DNA of 64,000 nt from an uncultured Psychroserpens sp. (GTDB lineage Bacteria; Bacteroidota; Bacteroidia; Flavobacteriales; Flavobacteriaceae), in contig NZ_CANLNS010000002.1 of assembly GCF_947492715.1 (NCBI RefSeq), positions 124,001 to 188,000 on the forward strand. Reading direction: 5' to 3'. The position numbers and the translations under genes are program-made. Positions 27,231 to 35,022 of this stretch are shown here, in pieces (position 1 is the stretch's first letter; every line of letters starts with the position of its first letter). The notes under the pieces were generated by a model. The model did not search any database. It was given only the letters and a program-made list of their open reading frames with translations, and was not told the DNA's origin.

Positions 27231-28694
27231 TTATTTCACAATTGTTATTGAACCTTTTTTAGTTTCGTTATTTTCAGTTGTTATTACGTAATAGAATACT
27301 TTATTGATACTTGTAAGGCCTAAGTCATTCTCGGGCCAATTATTTAAATAATTATTTGTTTTTAAGACCACTTTTCCTCGATTGGTCATAATCAATACCT
27401 CGGTGTTAGTGCCACTTACATATCTGGTAGGAATAACCCAAGTATCATTAATATTATCGCCATTCGGACTTATAACATTTGGTATATTTCCGACTTCAGG
27501 AAAAGGATCCAAGGCTTCATTAAGTTCGAATAAAAACGCTCTTGACCCAATACATCCAACAGTTTCGTTGACCACGATTTTATAGCTTCCAAATTCACCA
27601 GCATCATAATTGTCATCTATAGCACCTGTAATTAAAACGTCATTTAAGTACCATTTGAATTCGGGATTTATAGCAGATGTAGTTACGACTACAGATAAGG
27701 TCTCACCATCTTCAATAGTATTTGTTTCTGAAACATTAATTGAACCATCAAATAGTTCGCTTTCAAGCTCAATGGTTCCAGAAGCAGAACAATCTCCTAA
27801 ATCTACTTGAACAGCATAAGTACCAGATTCATCTACCTGATACATTTGATTGGTAGCTTCAGGAATAATATTACCATCCTTAAACCATTGATAGCTATTG
27901 CCTCCAATAGTACTTAATGTTGTAGCACCTTGACCTGGACAAAATGGATTGCCTAAACTTGAAGCTATTCCTGCATTGGCTTCACCATTAGTTACTTCAC
28001 TAATTGTAACACGATTAGAAAATGAATCGGATGTGCATGTTCCGTAGTTTGTTTCCACAAAGTAAGTTCCTTCTTCACTTACAGATAGAGTAGGACCTTC
28101 AGACACAAAAACTGAAGTCGTTGGCCCCGTTTCTTTAAACCAATTATATGTAAGTGAGGGGTAGTTAAGTGGTGAATCATTGGTGCCATTACCAGGATTA
28201 TCAATAGTTAATAGATAACTTCCACCAGAACAATATGCTCCAGTTGACACCAAATTATTAATGGTAAAAGGCGAATCTTGTAGTTTATAATAAGCGGCAA
28301 AAGTGCTAGAACCAGAGCTCGTAGCAACTGGAGCACTACTTTTTATTCTAATCTTATAGTTTTCCCCAGCAGCAGTAGTTGGTATTGAAAAATTAACAGT
28401 AGCCGGAGATGTTGTTATAGAGCCTGCTGTAGATGTATAAACGACAGTAGGGTCTGAAAAATCACCATCAGCATCCGACATTTCAACTGTAAACTGGTTT
28501 GATGGGTTCAATCCATTTTCTGGAGAGAATACAAAAGTTGCGCTAAACGTATTAAAAGAATCGCTAGCACAAGCTTGACTAAACCCAAGATTGGGTGAAC
28601 CAATAACAATCTGAGCATTTACTTTTTCTTGTGAAACAAGAACAAATAAACAAAATCCTAAAAGGAATTTATATAGGGAATTTAGGTAGTACAT
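27231..28694 (-). CDS. Secreted Ig-like protein with type B T9SS sorting domain
   Basis: 487 aa. A signal peptide (FCLFVLVSQEKVNAQ) is followed by a beta-rich domain (about 28-140, FSATFVFSPENGLNPSNQFTV) and two or three Ig-like repeats with paired Cys (GAYCSGGSYLLTI ... GTCTSDSF; PFCPGQGATTLST ... GDCSASGTI). The C-terminal 85 residues (PNVISPNGDNINDTWVIP ... KGSITIVK) are the gliding-motility-type sorting domain. A T9SS-exported surface protein, directly followed (1 nt) by its own PorP/SprF-like gene. It is probably co-transcribed with the upstream beta-helix gene 78 nt away. Confidence 0.9.
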   Translation of the reverse strand: MYYLNSLYKFLLGFCLFVLVSQEKVNAQIVIGSPNLGFSQACASDSFNTFSATFVFSPENGLNPSNQFTVEMSDADGDFSDPTVVYTSTAGSITTSPATVNFSIPTTAAGENYKIRIKSSAPVATSSGSSTFAAYYKLQDSPFTINNLVSTGAYCSGGSYLLTIDNPGNGTNDSPLNYPSLTYNWFKETGPTTSVFVSEGPTLSVSEEGTYFVETNYGTCTSDSFSNRVTISEVTNGEANAGIASSLGNPFCPGQGATTLSTIGGNSYQWFKDGNIIPEATNQMYQVDESGTYAVQVDLGDCSASGTIELESELFDGSINVSETNTIEDGETLSVVVTTSAINPEFKWYLNDVLITGAIDDNYDAGEFGSYKIVVNETVGCIGSRAFLFELNEALDPFPEVGNIPNVISPNGDNINDTWVIPTRYVSGTNTEVLIMTNRGKVVLKTNNYLNNWPENDLGLTSINKVFYYVITTENNETKKGSITIVK

Positions 28695-28772
28695 TTAGTT
28701 TGGGGCGTATTTTTTTTCTATAAGCTTGGTTGTTTTAATTCGTATTGAGATTAATAGCTAATTTTAAATATT

Positions 28773-30086
28773 TTAATCGTCATCATCTTCAATATCATTA
28801 GAAGCAATAATTCTATTGATTCTTAATCTGAAATCTGGACGCTTTAAATTTTCTACATCAATAAAGGTTTCAGAATCTGGCCCTTTAGAATACACATTAT
28901 TAAATGCTCTGTTTCCATACCAGTTTTCTAAATCTTCATTGTTAGCGACATTTTCAACAAAAATGTTTCCCTTGCAATTATTGAAATAGGTTCGAGTAAA
29001 TTTTATTTTTTCGAGATTCTCACTGTTGATTTTTATTTTGCTATCGAAAATCACAGCAGGATTAAATCCAGAAATAACACTTTTATCAATACTGAATGAG
29101 GCATCTTCTCCAATAAATATAGCTTCATTAACGAGACCAACTTTGATGTCATTTTTAAGATCAGAGCTTAGATTTATTAAGGTTAAATTTTCGGCGTCAA
29201 CAAACGTTTGTCTTTTAGAAAAATCGGCTTCTTCTTTTAGATCATGTGCCAAGACGTACATGCATCTTGATGTTTCGGCACCAGATACGTATGGAGACCT
29301 TATGGCAAGTGAATTATTTAATTGGCATTGCGCTCCGTAATTAAATTCATAGTCATTTATGCTAGATTTATACGATACCATTTTATCTAAAATGACATCA
29401 CCACCTAATATATTAAATGAATTGCCTTCGCAATAACTTACCATGATATTCTCTATAATGGTTTGTTGACCAACACCAGCTAATGTAAGTCCATTAAAAT
29501 ACCCATAATCTCTAGTTCTTTTTCCAGCATATTCGATACGTACATAACGCAATACGCCTGAATAACTAGCAGGATTATTCCCTCCATAGCTTATTGTTTT
29601 TGCAGCACTTGGAACTAAGCCATAGTTTAATGAAGATTCATTACCATACTTATTGGTAGGTGCATCTCCTAAAATAAAGACGCCTCCCCAATCTCCAGGT
29701 TTCTTCACGCTTCTATTAGATGTGAAAATAATAGGATCGGTGTGAGAACCATCAGCAATAATTTTCGAACCGTTGCTAATAGTAAGAGAGCCTTTGGTTT
29801 TAAAATCACCAAGAATAACAGTTCCAGGTTCTATAGAAAGTGTAGTACTGTCTGTTACAAATACATCGCCAAGCAAAAGATAGATATCTCGCTTAAGCAG
29901 TTTTGTGTCTTTGGTAATATTACCACTTAGTATTTTGGTTGGTTTACCATATTCAACCTTGTTTGGTTTGAATTCTGTCCAAGGATTTAGCCAGTTGTTA
30001 TAGCCAATAATTCCTTTCTCTTGCTGGGCAAATGTATTGCCATACACTACTAAAAATAAAAGTGCAATTTGAGTAATTTTTTTCAT
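28773..30086 (-). CDS. Secreted right-handed beta-helix protein
   Basis: 437 aa with a signal peptide (LLFLVVYGNTFAQ). The body shows features of parallel beta-helix surface proteins: TTLSIEPGTVILGDF, LTISNGSKIIADGSHTDPIIFTS, GDWGGVFILGDAPTN and VLRYVRIEYAG, with repeating rungs (ENLTLINLS, SFSIDKSVISGFNPAVIFD). It ends in an acidic EDDDD tail and has no T9SS C-terminal domain. No pectate-lyase catalytic set is recognised. A good minus-strand promoter precedes it, making it the likely first gene of the five-gene adhesin operon running down to 15303. Confidence 0.8.
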   Translation of the reverse strand: MKKITQIALLFLVVYGNTFAQQEKGIIGYNNWLNPWTEFKPNKVEYGKPTKILSGNITKDTKLLKRDIYLLLGDVFVTDSTTLSIEPGTVILGDFKTKGSLTISNGSKIIADGSHTDPIIFTSNRSVKKPGDWGGVFILGDAPTNKYGNESSLNYGLVPSAAKTISYGGNNPASYSGVLRYVRIEYAGKRTRDYGYFNGLTLAGVGQQTIIENIMVSYCEGNSFNILGGDVILDKMVSYKSSINDYEFNYGAQCQLNNSLAIRSPYVSGAETSRCMYVLAHDLKEEADFSKRQTFVDAENLTLINLSSDLKNDIKVGLVNEAIFIGEDASFSIDKSVISGFNPAVIFDSKIKINSENLEKIKFTRTYFNNCKGNIFVENVANNEDLENWYGNRAFNNVYSKGPDSETFIDVENLKRPDFRLRINRIIASNDIEDDDD

Positions 30087-30137
30087 AGTGGTTAAATTCG
30101 TATTTGTTTAGATTAGTGGGCGCTAAAATATATATAC

Positions 30138-30169
30138 CAAACATATGAACAATACTTATGAAATGCAAA
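30138..30169 (-). promoter_or_regulatory. Bacteroidota promoter of the beta-helix/adhesin operon
   Basis: On the minus strand TTTG (complement of 30166-30169) and TATGTTTG (complement of 30138-30145) are 20 nt apart, an excellent match to the Bacteroidota consensus. The predicted transcription start is about 45 nt before the ATG at 30086. I see no comparable promoter between the beta-helix gene and the next gene, which supports a single long transcript. Confidence 0.6.
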
Positions 30170-30180
30170 AAATATCGACG

Positions 30181-30194
30181 AAATACATGTATTT
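30181..30194. promoter_or_regulatory. Perfect 14-nt palindrome just upstream of the adhesin promoter
   Basis: AAATACATGTATTT is exactly self-complementary and begins 12 nt upstream of the predicted -33 element, where an activator would be expected to bind. The flanking sequence CGACGAAATAC recurs upstream of the next minus-strand gene (30963-30973). Confidence 0.35.
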
Positions 30195-30302
30195 TGACAT
30201 GCCGTATTCTTTTTCCTACAAAAACAGAGGTTATTTTAATGAATTAAACTTAAACGACTAACTGACAACAAATCAATCACTTAAGTATTTTGGATAAGAC
30301 AC

Positions 30303-30331
30303 AAAAAAACCTCAACTAAAAAGTTGAGGTT
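30303..30331 (-). terminator. Rho-independent terminator
   Basis: A perfect 10-bp stem (AACCTCAACT / AGTTGAGGTT, 30308-30331) with a 4-nt loop is followed on the minus strand by a run of seven T. It lies 25 nt after the stop of the 150-aa secreted protein and ends that transcript before the adhesin operon promoter. Confidence 0.88.
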
Positions 30332-30355
30332 AAATTGAATTTATAAGTAATAAAA

Positions 30356-30808
30356 CTAATCTGTTTTGTAATCGTTATAAGTGTGCAAAGATTTTAAGGT
30401 TTCTTCATAAAACATAATCGCAGCTATTAAATCGCGTGTATCAGAATAAGGCAATATTTTCTTTTGAAACTCGACAGTACTATCAAAGTATTCTACAGAT
30501 GCCTCTCTGTTATCTTCCAGTGCTTTTTTATTGTCTTTAGTTTCCGGGATACCCAGAGATTCCATGGTTACACCGGGCTTAGTAGCAAAAGCAATATTTG
30601 GTAAGATATTTACAATAACTTCTATACGCTCTATATAGAGATTAAGTAATGCGCCTTTAGACATTTTACCTAATTCTTCATGACTATGATATTTGGATAT
30701 ACTTGTTTTTCCACTGATCATATTAATTGGAGCATTCTTTTTTTGAGCAAAACCGAAGCTAACCATCAGAAAAAAAACAACGATAAATAAAGTAGGCTTT
30801 GTTTTCAT
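30356..30808 (-). CDS. Hypothetical secreted protein (150 aa)
   Basis: Signal peptide MKTKPTLFIVVFFLMVSFGFAQ, then a mature part predicted to be mostly helical (GKMSKGALLNLYIERIEVIVNILPNIAF, NREASVEYFDSTVEFQKKILPY, DLIAAIMFYEETLKSL). No Cys and no recognised family. It is a monocistronic unit with its own promoter and terminator. An exported helical-bundle protein of unknown role. Confidence 0.75.
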   Translation of the reverse strand: MKTKPTLFIVVFFLMVSFGFAQKKNAPINMISGKTSISKYHSHEELGKMSKGALLNLYIERIEVIVNILPNIAFATKPGVTMESLGIPETKDNKKALEDNREASVEYFDSTVEFQKKILPYSDTRDLIAAIMFYEETLKSLHTYNDYKTD

Positions 30809-30838
30809 TTTTTGGGTTTTTAGTTAACGTTAGATAAG

Positions 30839-30868
30839 CAAATCTATACAAATAATTAAAAAAAACAA
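30839..30868 (-). promoter_or_regulatory. Bacteroidota promoter of the 150-aa secreted protein
   Basis: The minus strand reads TTG (complement of 30866-30868), 19 nt, then TAGATTTG (complement of 30839-30846). Both elements and the spacing fit the Bacteroidota consensus. The -7 box lies about 30 nt before the ATG at 30808. Confidence 0.6.
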
Positions 30869-31268
30869 CTAAATTTCCCTTTTTTTTGCAAAGTATTTTT
30901 CCTTACGAAATGCATATTTCTTGGATAAAGTGCTTAATTACTAGATAAAATGCAGATTTATACGACGAAATACTTGATGCTTTTTTGGTCTTTTTTTAGC
31001 TTTGAAAAGTGAAATTATTTTGAGTTTTTTCAGCTTAACTAATCAAATAAATTAAATATCCAGTAACTTAATTTTTAGTTTAATATCTCATAATCGAATC
31101 CTTAAATTCTTAATACGTACTAAACTTTGAGGTAGACATTTATGATCCTTTCATCGATAGAATTTACCGTTTTCAACATTTTATCGTAAAATTTGAACAT
31201 TCATGTGATTTTTAGTGGTTTACGATATAAATCCACCAATTTTGGATATATCTAAAATGCTTAACCTC
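30869..31268. other. 400-nt AT-rich intergenic region between divergent genes
   Basis: No gene is visible. Two related short motifs occur here, ACGAAATGC (30905-30913) and CGACGAAATAC (30963-30973); the second is identical in 11 bases to a site at 30176-30186 before the adhesin operon. No clear TAnnTTTG promoter for the rightward gene is seen. Several poly-A and poly-T tracts suggest bent DNA. Confidence 0.5.
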
Positions 31269-31898
31269 ATGAAAAATATTAACGCCCTACTTTATTTCAT
31301 TTGTTTGGTTTGCATGAATCATGTGTCGATTGCACAAGAATCTGTAAATACTCTTGATGACGGTTCTACAAATTTTTTAGAACGTCACCCAATCTATGAC
31401 TATTCTGAAGTACAATTAAATCATACCGATACAATTCCTGGTTTTGATTCCAAGCAAGAAAAGCTTAAGATTTCAGGAACCATTTTTAAAAGTGATGGTA
31501 TCACGCCAGCTGTCGACGTTATATTATTTATTGAACAAGCTGACGAAAACGGCGATTTCGATTTAAGAGAACAAGATGGCAAACGTTATGTGTATAATAG
31601 AGGTTGGGTAAAAACAGATGCTAACGGACATTATACATTTTACACTTATATTCCTGGAAATGACAGACGCTATAGTCAATTGCAACAGTTGTACCCTTCT
31701 ATAAAAGAAGCCTCTAAGCCTGAATACGATATTGCAAGTTTCCTTTTTGATGAAGATCCTCTATTATCAAAGCTATGTAGAAAAAGATTAGCAAAAAAAG
31801 GTGATCCTTCTCGAGTTCTTAAACCTAAAAAAGTGGATGGACTACTTGTTGTTCAAAAAGACATTATTCTTGGCTCAGATGTAAATACCACGAAATAA
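31269..31898 (+). CDS. Intradiol-dioxygenase-fold protein lacking iron ligands
   Basis: 209 aa from the ATG at 31269, where the signal peptide starts (ICLVCMNHVSIAQ); ATGs at 31215 and 31257 are less likely. The core resembles the beta-sandwich of protocatechuate dioxygenase-type proteins: ISGTIFKSDGITPAVDVILFIEQAD, RGWVKTDANGHYTFYTYIPG and a late DIASFLFDEDPLL. The HxH iron-binding block (usually P-x-HIHF after the PG turn) is absent, and RRYSQLQQLYPSIKEAS stands there instead. It is therefore probably not a dioxygenase but an exported carbohydrate- or protein-binding sandwich. The next gene encodes an outer-membrane barrel. Confidence 0.75.
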   Translation: MKNINALLYFICLVCMNHVSIAQESVNTLDDGSTNFLERHPIYDYSEVQLNHTDTIPGFDSKQEKLKISGTIFKSDGITPAVDVILFIEQADENGDFDLREQDGKRYVYNRGWVKTDANGHYTFYTYIPGNDRRYSQLQQLYPSIKEASKPEYDIASFLFDEDPLLSKLCRKRLAKKGDPSRVLKPKKVDGLLVVQKDIILGSDVNTTK

Positions 31899-32009
31899 CA
31901 GTTCGATTTCATCTATGTTTATTTTTTTAAATCGGGTATAATTACTTATAAATTGATAACATGAATTTGTTAGATTGTCTATCCATCTTTAATAGAGATC
32001 TAATACATC

Positions 32010-32939
32010 ATGAGCTCTTTATATTCATTAAAAAATTATTGCTATTCTAGCATATTAGTATTTGGCATTAGCATGATTTCATCTCGAACGCATGCGCAAT
32101 CTTCAAGACATGATTGGTGGTCTCAATTAGCAGTCAATGTCGAATATGGCTTGTCATATCCTACAATAGAAGGTGGCCAGAGTTTTACAATTTTAAGTTT
32201 TCCTTCAAACCCTCAAGACGAAGTCTTTTCTCTTCAAAGTAGGTCATTTGCTGATTATATTTCTAATTTGGGGTACTTGGGGTTGGAGCTGCAATATCCA
32301 TTAAATCCGAAACTGTCATTGGGAATAGGTTTGCAATATCGAGATAGTTATAACTACAGTTCTGTCATGTCCTTTGCAGAAGAAAAGCATGTGTTATCAA
32401 ATAATCTATTGATTGCCACAACAGGATTATTTAGTCATTATTCAAAGATTAGTACGACGTCCTTATTTGCGCTTTCAAAATTTGAGCTATTTCAATTTGA
32501 TATGAATTATCGTTCGCAAGTCTCATTCCAAATATCTGCTGGAGCTGGATTGTCTTTTATGACCTTAAGATCTCAACTCAATAATGTATTTCTTACGATG
32601 CAAGTCACTAATAGTAACAACAACAACAACAACAATAGTCAAAATAATATTCTTGGCCCAGGAAATATTGCTCCAGAAACTAACAGAAACCTTCCTTTTG
32701 CGTGGCATATAGGAGCTGGGTTTCTGTTTAAATTTGAAAACTTTACAAATATAGAGATTGGTTATAAAATCATACATATTGGACATTTCATTATCATGGA
32801 AAGGTCACCAAATATGAAAGATTTATTTATTCTAAGAAGCACCAATACTAATGCTCAAGATCAAAACCTCATTCTGTCGACTACAAATCAAAAACGACGT
32901 ATGTTTTCTAATGACTTTTATATTAAGTTTTATTTCTAA
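32010..32939 (+). CDS. Outer-membrane beta-barrel protein
   Basis: 309 aa with a signal peptide (SILVFGISMISSRTHAQ). Alternating amphipathic strands (YLGLELQYPLNPKLSLGIGLQYRD, FQISAGAGLSFMTLRS, AFAWHIGAGFLFKF-like near 232-245, IEIGYKIIHIGHF) and a final strand ending in aromatic Phe (DFYIKFYF) are typical of small outer-membrane barrels. An Asn-rich loop at about 200-215 is encoded by an AAC repeat. It lies 111 nt after the dioxygenase-fold gene and may share its transcript. Cargo or function unknown. Confidence 0.75.
   Translation: MSSLYSLKNYCYSSILVFGISMISSRTHAQSSRHDWWSQLAVNVEYGLSYPTIEGGQSFTILSFPSNPQDEVFSLQSRSFADYISNLGYLGLELQYPLNPKLSLGIGLQYRDSYNYSSVMSFAEEKHVLSNNLLIATTGLFSHYSKISTTSLFALSKFELFQFDMNYRSQVSFQISAGAGLSFMTLRSQLNNVFLTMQVTNSNNNNNNNSQNNILGPGNIAPETNRNLPFAWHIGAGFLFKFENFTNIEIGYKIIHIGHFIIMERSPNMKDLFILRSTNTNAQDQNLILSTTNQKRRMFSNDFYIKFYF
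32616..32636 (+). repeat. AAC trinucleotide microsatellite
   Basis: Six exact AAC units followed by AAT encode a run of Asn in a predicted external loop of the beta-barrel protein. Slippage would alter loop length in frame. Confidence 0.8.
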
Positions 32940-32977
32940 CAAAAAAATGAAGTACTAATAAACTTAGCACTTCATTT
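32940..32977 (-). terminator. Terminator between convergent genes
   Basis: AAATGAAGT (32945-32953) pairs with ACTTCATTT (32969-32977), with four further inner pairs (CTAA/TTAG) after one mismatch. On the minus strand it is followed by a run of seven T, so it mainly ends the 203-aa gene at 33021. It may also help stop the rightward barrel gene. Confidence 0.7.
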
Positions 32978-33020
32978 ATAAATAGTTAGATATTAAAATT
33001 AGGGAGAATTTAAGCTACTA

Positions 33021-33632
33021 TTAGTACAATTTTCCTACAGAAGGCAATGACGATCCATTGTCTCCATCTAAATGTACGTTAGGAGCTAAGAAACGCAATT
33101 GGGTATGGTTTTCACCTTTTTGAATTGTAGCGTCCATAACAATTCCGAATAGATTTCCTGATACTGAATAATCATACCTAGTATTGTTAATGGTACCTTT
33201 ATAATTAAAGGTGTTTATTTCGTTTGCCATTTTTAACATAGCATCAATAATTTTTGTTTGTTGCTCTGTTGTTAAACCATACTCTGTCATCGTATGTGTT
33301 GTTTGTTTTGTAGATGTTCTACTTCCTCCAGCGGAGAAAAACAAGAAAAACCCTCGTCCACCACTAGAACTTTTTTGTGTAAGCTGATCATACTTCTTTT
33401 TGTTTGAAGCACTTAACATTCCTTGAATTAGTTTATCTAATGCATCAACATTTGCAGGTGTTACACACTGCATTTTTAGTTTAAAAGATACTGCAATGTC
33501 TCCGTGTGCTGGCACTGTGTAAGTCACACCAGAGCATTGTCCTTGTCCGTAAGCATTTACGGATACACCATCTGTAGCAGATCCAGTGTTATTGTCTGAT
33601 GGATTTGCGAATACTGTACTTAAATTTCCCAT
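33021..33632 (-). CDS. Hypothetical protein (203 aa), no signal peptide
   Basis: I do not recognise the family. It has no signal peptide or membrane helix. The N-terminus (MGNLSTVFANPSDNNTGSATDG) is polar; a core AHGDIAVSFKLKMQCVTPANVDALDKLIQGML follows. A Ser/Gly-rich stretch, SSSGGRGFFLFFSAGGSRTS (about 87-106), then precedes a Thr-rich helix, and the C-terminal region looks beta-rich (KGTINNTRYDYSVSGNLFGIVMDATI). Two Cys residues are at about 33 and 56. It is a single-gene unit with a terminator and a striking inverted repeat upstream. Confidence 0.65.
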   Translation of the reverse strand: MGNLSTVFANPSDNNTGSATDGVSVNAYGQGQCSGVTYTVPAHGDIAVSFKLKMQCVTPANVDALDKLIQGMLSASNKKKYDQLTQKSSSGGRGFFLFFSAGGSRTSTKQTTHTMTEYGLTTEQQTKIIDAMLKMANEINTFNYKGTINNTRYDYSVSGNLFGIVMDATIQKGENHTQLRFLAPNVHLDGDNGSSLPSVGKLY

Positions 33633-33711
33633 AATAAAATGATTTTAAAGATTAATAATACGTTTACTAGCATTTTGTTTAAGCTAATAACACTGTAAAA
33701 TTATAGTATTG

Positions 33712-33778
33712 ATACAAGGTAGAATTACGTATTAATACTTGTATTTTAAATCCATACAAGGAAGTATATACTACGTAA
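33712..33778. promoter_or_regulatory. Nested inverted and direct repeats upstream of the 203-aa gene
   Basis: TTACGTA (33725-33731) and TACGTAA (33772-33778) form the outer arms of an imperfect palindrome. Inside, ATACTTGTAT (33735-33744) faces ATACAAGGAAGTAT (from 33754). ATACAAGGTAG at 33712 and ATACAAGGAAG at 33754 are also a direct repeat with one mismatch. The cluster lies 80-146 nt before the ATG at 33632, where a cooperative operator would fit. Confidence 0.4.
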
Positions 33779-33834
33779 ATGTACTTGAAAATAAAATCGC
33801 GAGTATTTGGTTAAAACTCGAGGAAAGTGGGTTG

Positions 33835-34749
33835 TTATTTTTCTATGACCAATTTTTGACCAACTCGAATAACAGCGTTTCTCTTGATTGCATTGGTCTT
33901 ACACAGTGAAGCTATGGTCACATTATTTCGTCTAGAAATTCTCGACAAAGTGTCTCCTGGCTTAACTGTATAAATAGATTGTTGCTTAATTAAACTTGCT
34001 ACAGCATCTTCTTCAGATAATAAAGGAATAATTTTGCTTTGGCGCTTTGAATTGTGAGCAATTGGTCGTGTCCATTTTCGGGTAATCCAAAGTTCTTTAG
34101 AACGTATGGTATTATCTTCATTAAACTCAAAAAGGTATTCTGGATTTATAGAAACTCCTTTATAATTCACAACTAAATGCAGGTGACTCCCTCTAGCATT
34201 ACCAGAAACACCTCCTTTACCTATATATGCGCCGCGTTTTATGGTGTCATTCTCTTTAACTCCATAAGCCGATAAATGTGCATATACCGTTTCTAATCCG
34301 TTATAATGTCTAATCACCACTGTTCTTCCATGACCTCTAGTATATCTAGACATTCTTACAACACCATCAAACATGGCATATAAGCTATCGCCAGTTATCA
34401 AATCAATATCAATCCCTTTGTGAGCCCTTCCACGTCTCCAACCATAACGAGATGTAATAACCTTATTTTTACCAATAGGAGAAGCATAGGTAGAATCTTC
34501 GAACTTTAATTGCAAAGGAAAAACGACATCAACCTCTTTATAAGGGTTGTAGACTGTATGATCCCAATATTCAGCTTTGATATCAATAGGAGTGAAGCTG
34601 TCTTTAACCTTAACAGTTTCCTTTTCTATAGAATCTATCGATGTCTTAAAATTAAATTCTGAAAGATCAACTAATTTAAACTCAGGTTCTTTTTGGGCAA
34701 AAACGTTAGCGGTCAATGCAATGAAGACACAAGTAATAAATAATTTCAT
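33835..34749 (-). CDS. M23 family metallopeptidase with C-terminal LysM domain
   Basis: 304 aa with a signal peptide (ITCVFIALTANVFAQ). The LytM/M23 zinc site is recognisable: SRYGWRRGRAHKGIDIDL (first His and Asp ligands) and SHLHLVVNYKG (the H-x-H with catalytic and third ligand His). A LysM domain closes the protein (about 257-301, YTVKPGDTLSRISRRNNVTIASL ... VGQKLVI). It is predicted to be a periplasmic peptidoglycan endopeptidase targeted to the cell wall by LysM. Monocistronic. The metal ligands look intact, so it is more likely an active enzyme than an EnvC-type activator. Confidence 0.93.
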   Translation of the reverse strand: MKLFITCVFIALTANVFAQKEPEFKLVDLSEFNFKTSIDSIEKETVKVKDSFTPIDIKAEYWDHTVYNPYKEVDVVFPLQLKFEDSTYASPIGKNKVITSRYGWRRGRAHKGIDIDLITGDSLYAMFDGVVRMSRYTRGHGRTVVIRHYNGLETVYAHLSAYGVKENDTIKRGAYIGKGGVSGNARGSHLHLVVNYKGVSINPEYLFEFNEDNTIRSKELWITRKWTRPIAHNSKRQSKIIPLLSEEDAVASLIKQQSIYTVKPGDTLSRISRRNNVTIASLCKTNAIKRNAVIRVGQKLVIEK

Positions 34750-34993
34750 GGTGTGATTAAAAAATTGCTAATTTTTGATGGCCGAAATTAAAAAATAAAA
34801 ACGTTGGAAAGTGTTAATTTGTTGTTAGAGTTATTAGTTTTTTTCTAACACTAGCGCCTTGTCTTTGATAGTAATTAGTACAAATGTCATTTAATCAAGT
34901 AGATATCCTATAAAATTTAACGTTTCAATAGGTAATTCTAATGTGACACTATTAACAAAATACTAAACTTTATACATCGCTCAAAGAAATGTA

Positions 34994-35001
34994 TATCTTT
35001 G
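34994..35001 (+). promoter_or_regulatory. Bacteroidota -7 element for the M13 peptidase
   Basis: TATCTTTG matches TAnnTTTG exactly and lies 21 nt before the ATG at 35023. No convincing TTG is seen at the -33 distance, so this is a partial match. Confidence 0.4.
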
Positions 35002-35022
35002 AGAAACTAAACACATTCATTT

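Noticed and set aside
29026-29340. 104-codon plus-strand frame opposite the beta-helix gene
   Set aside because: Fully contained antisense to a supported gene, without motif or promoter.
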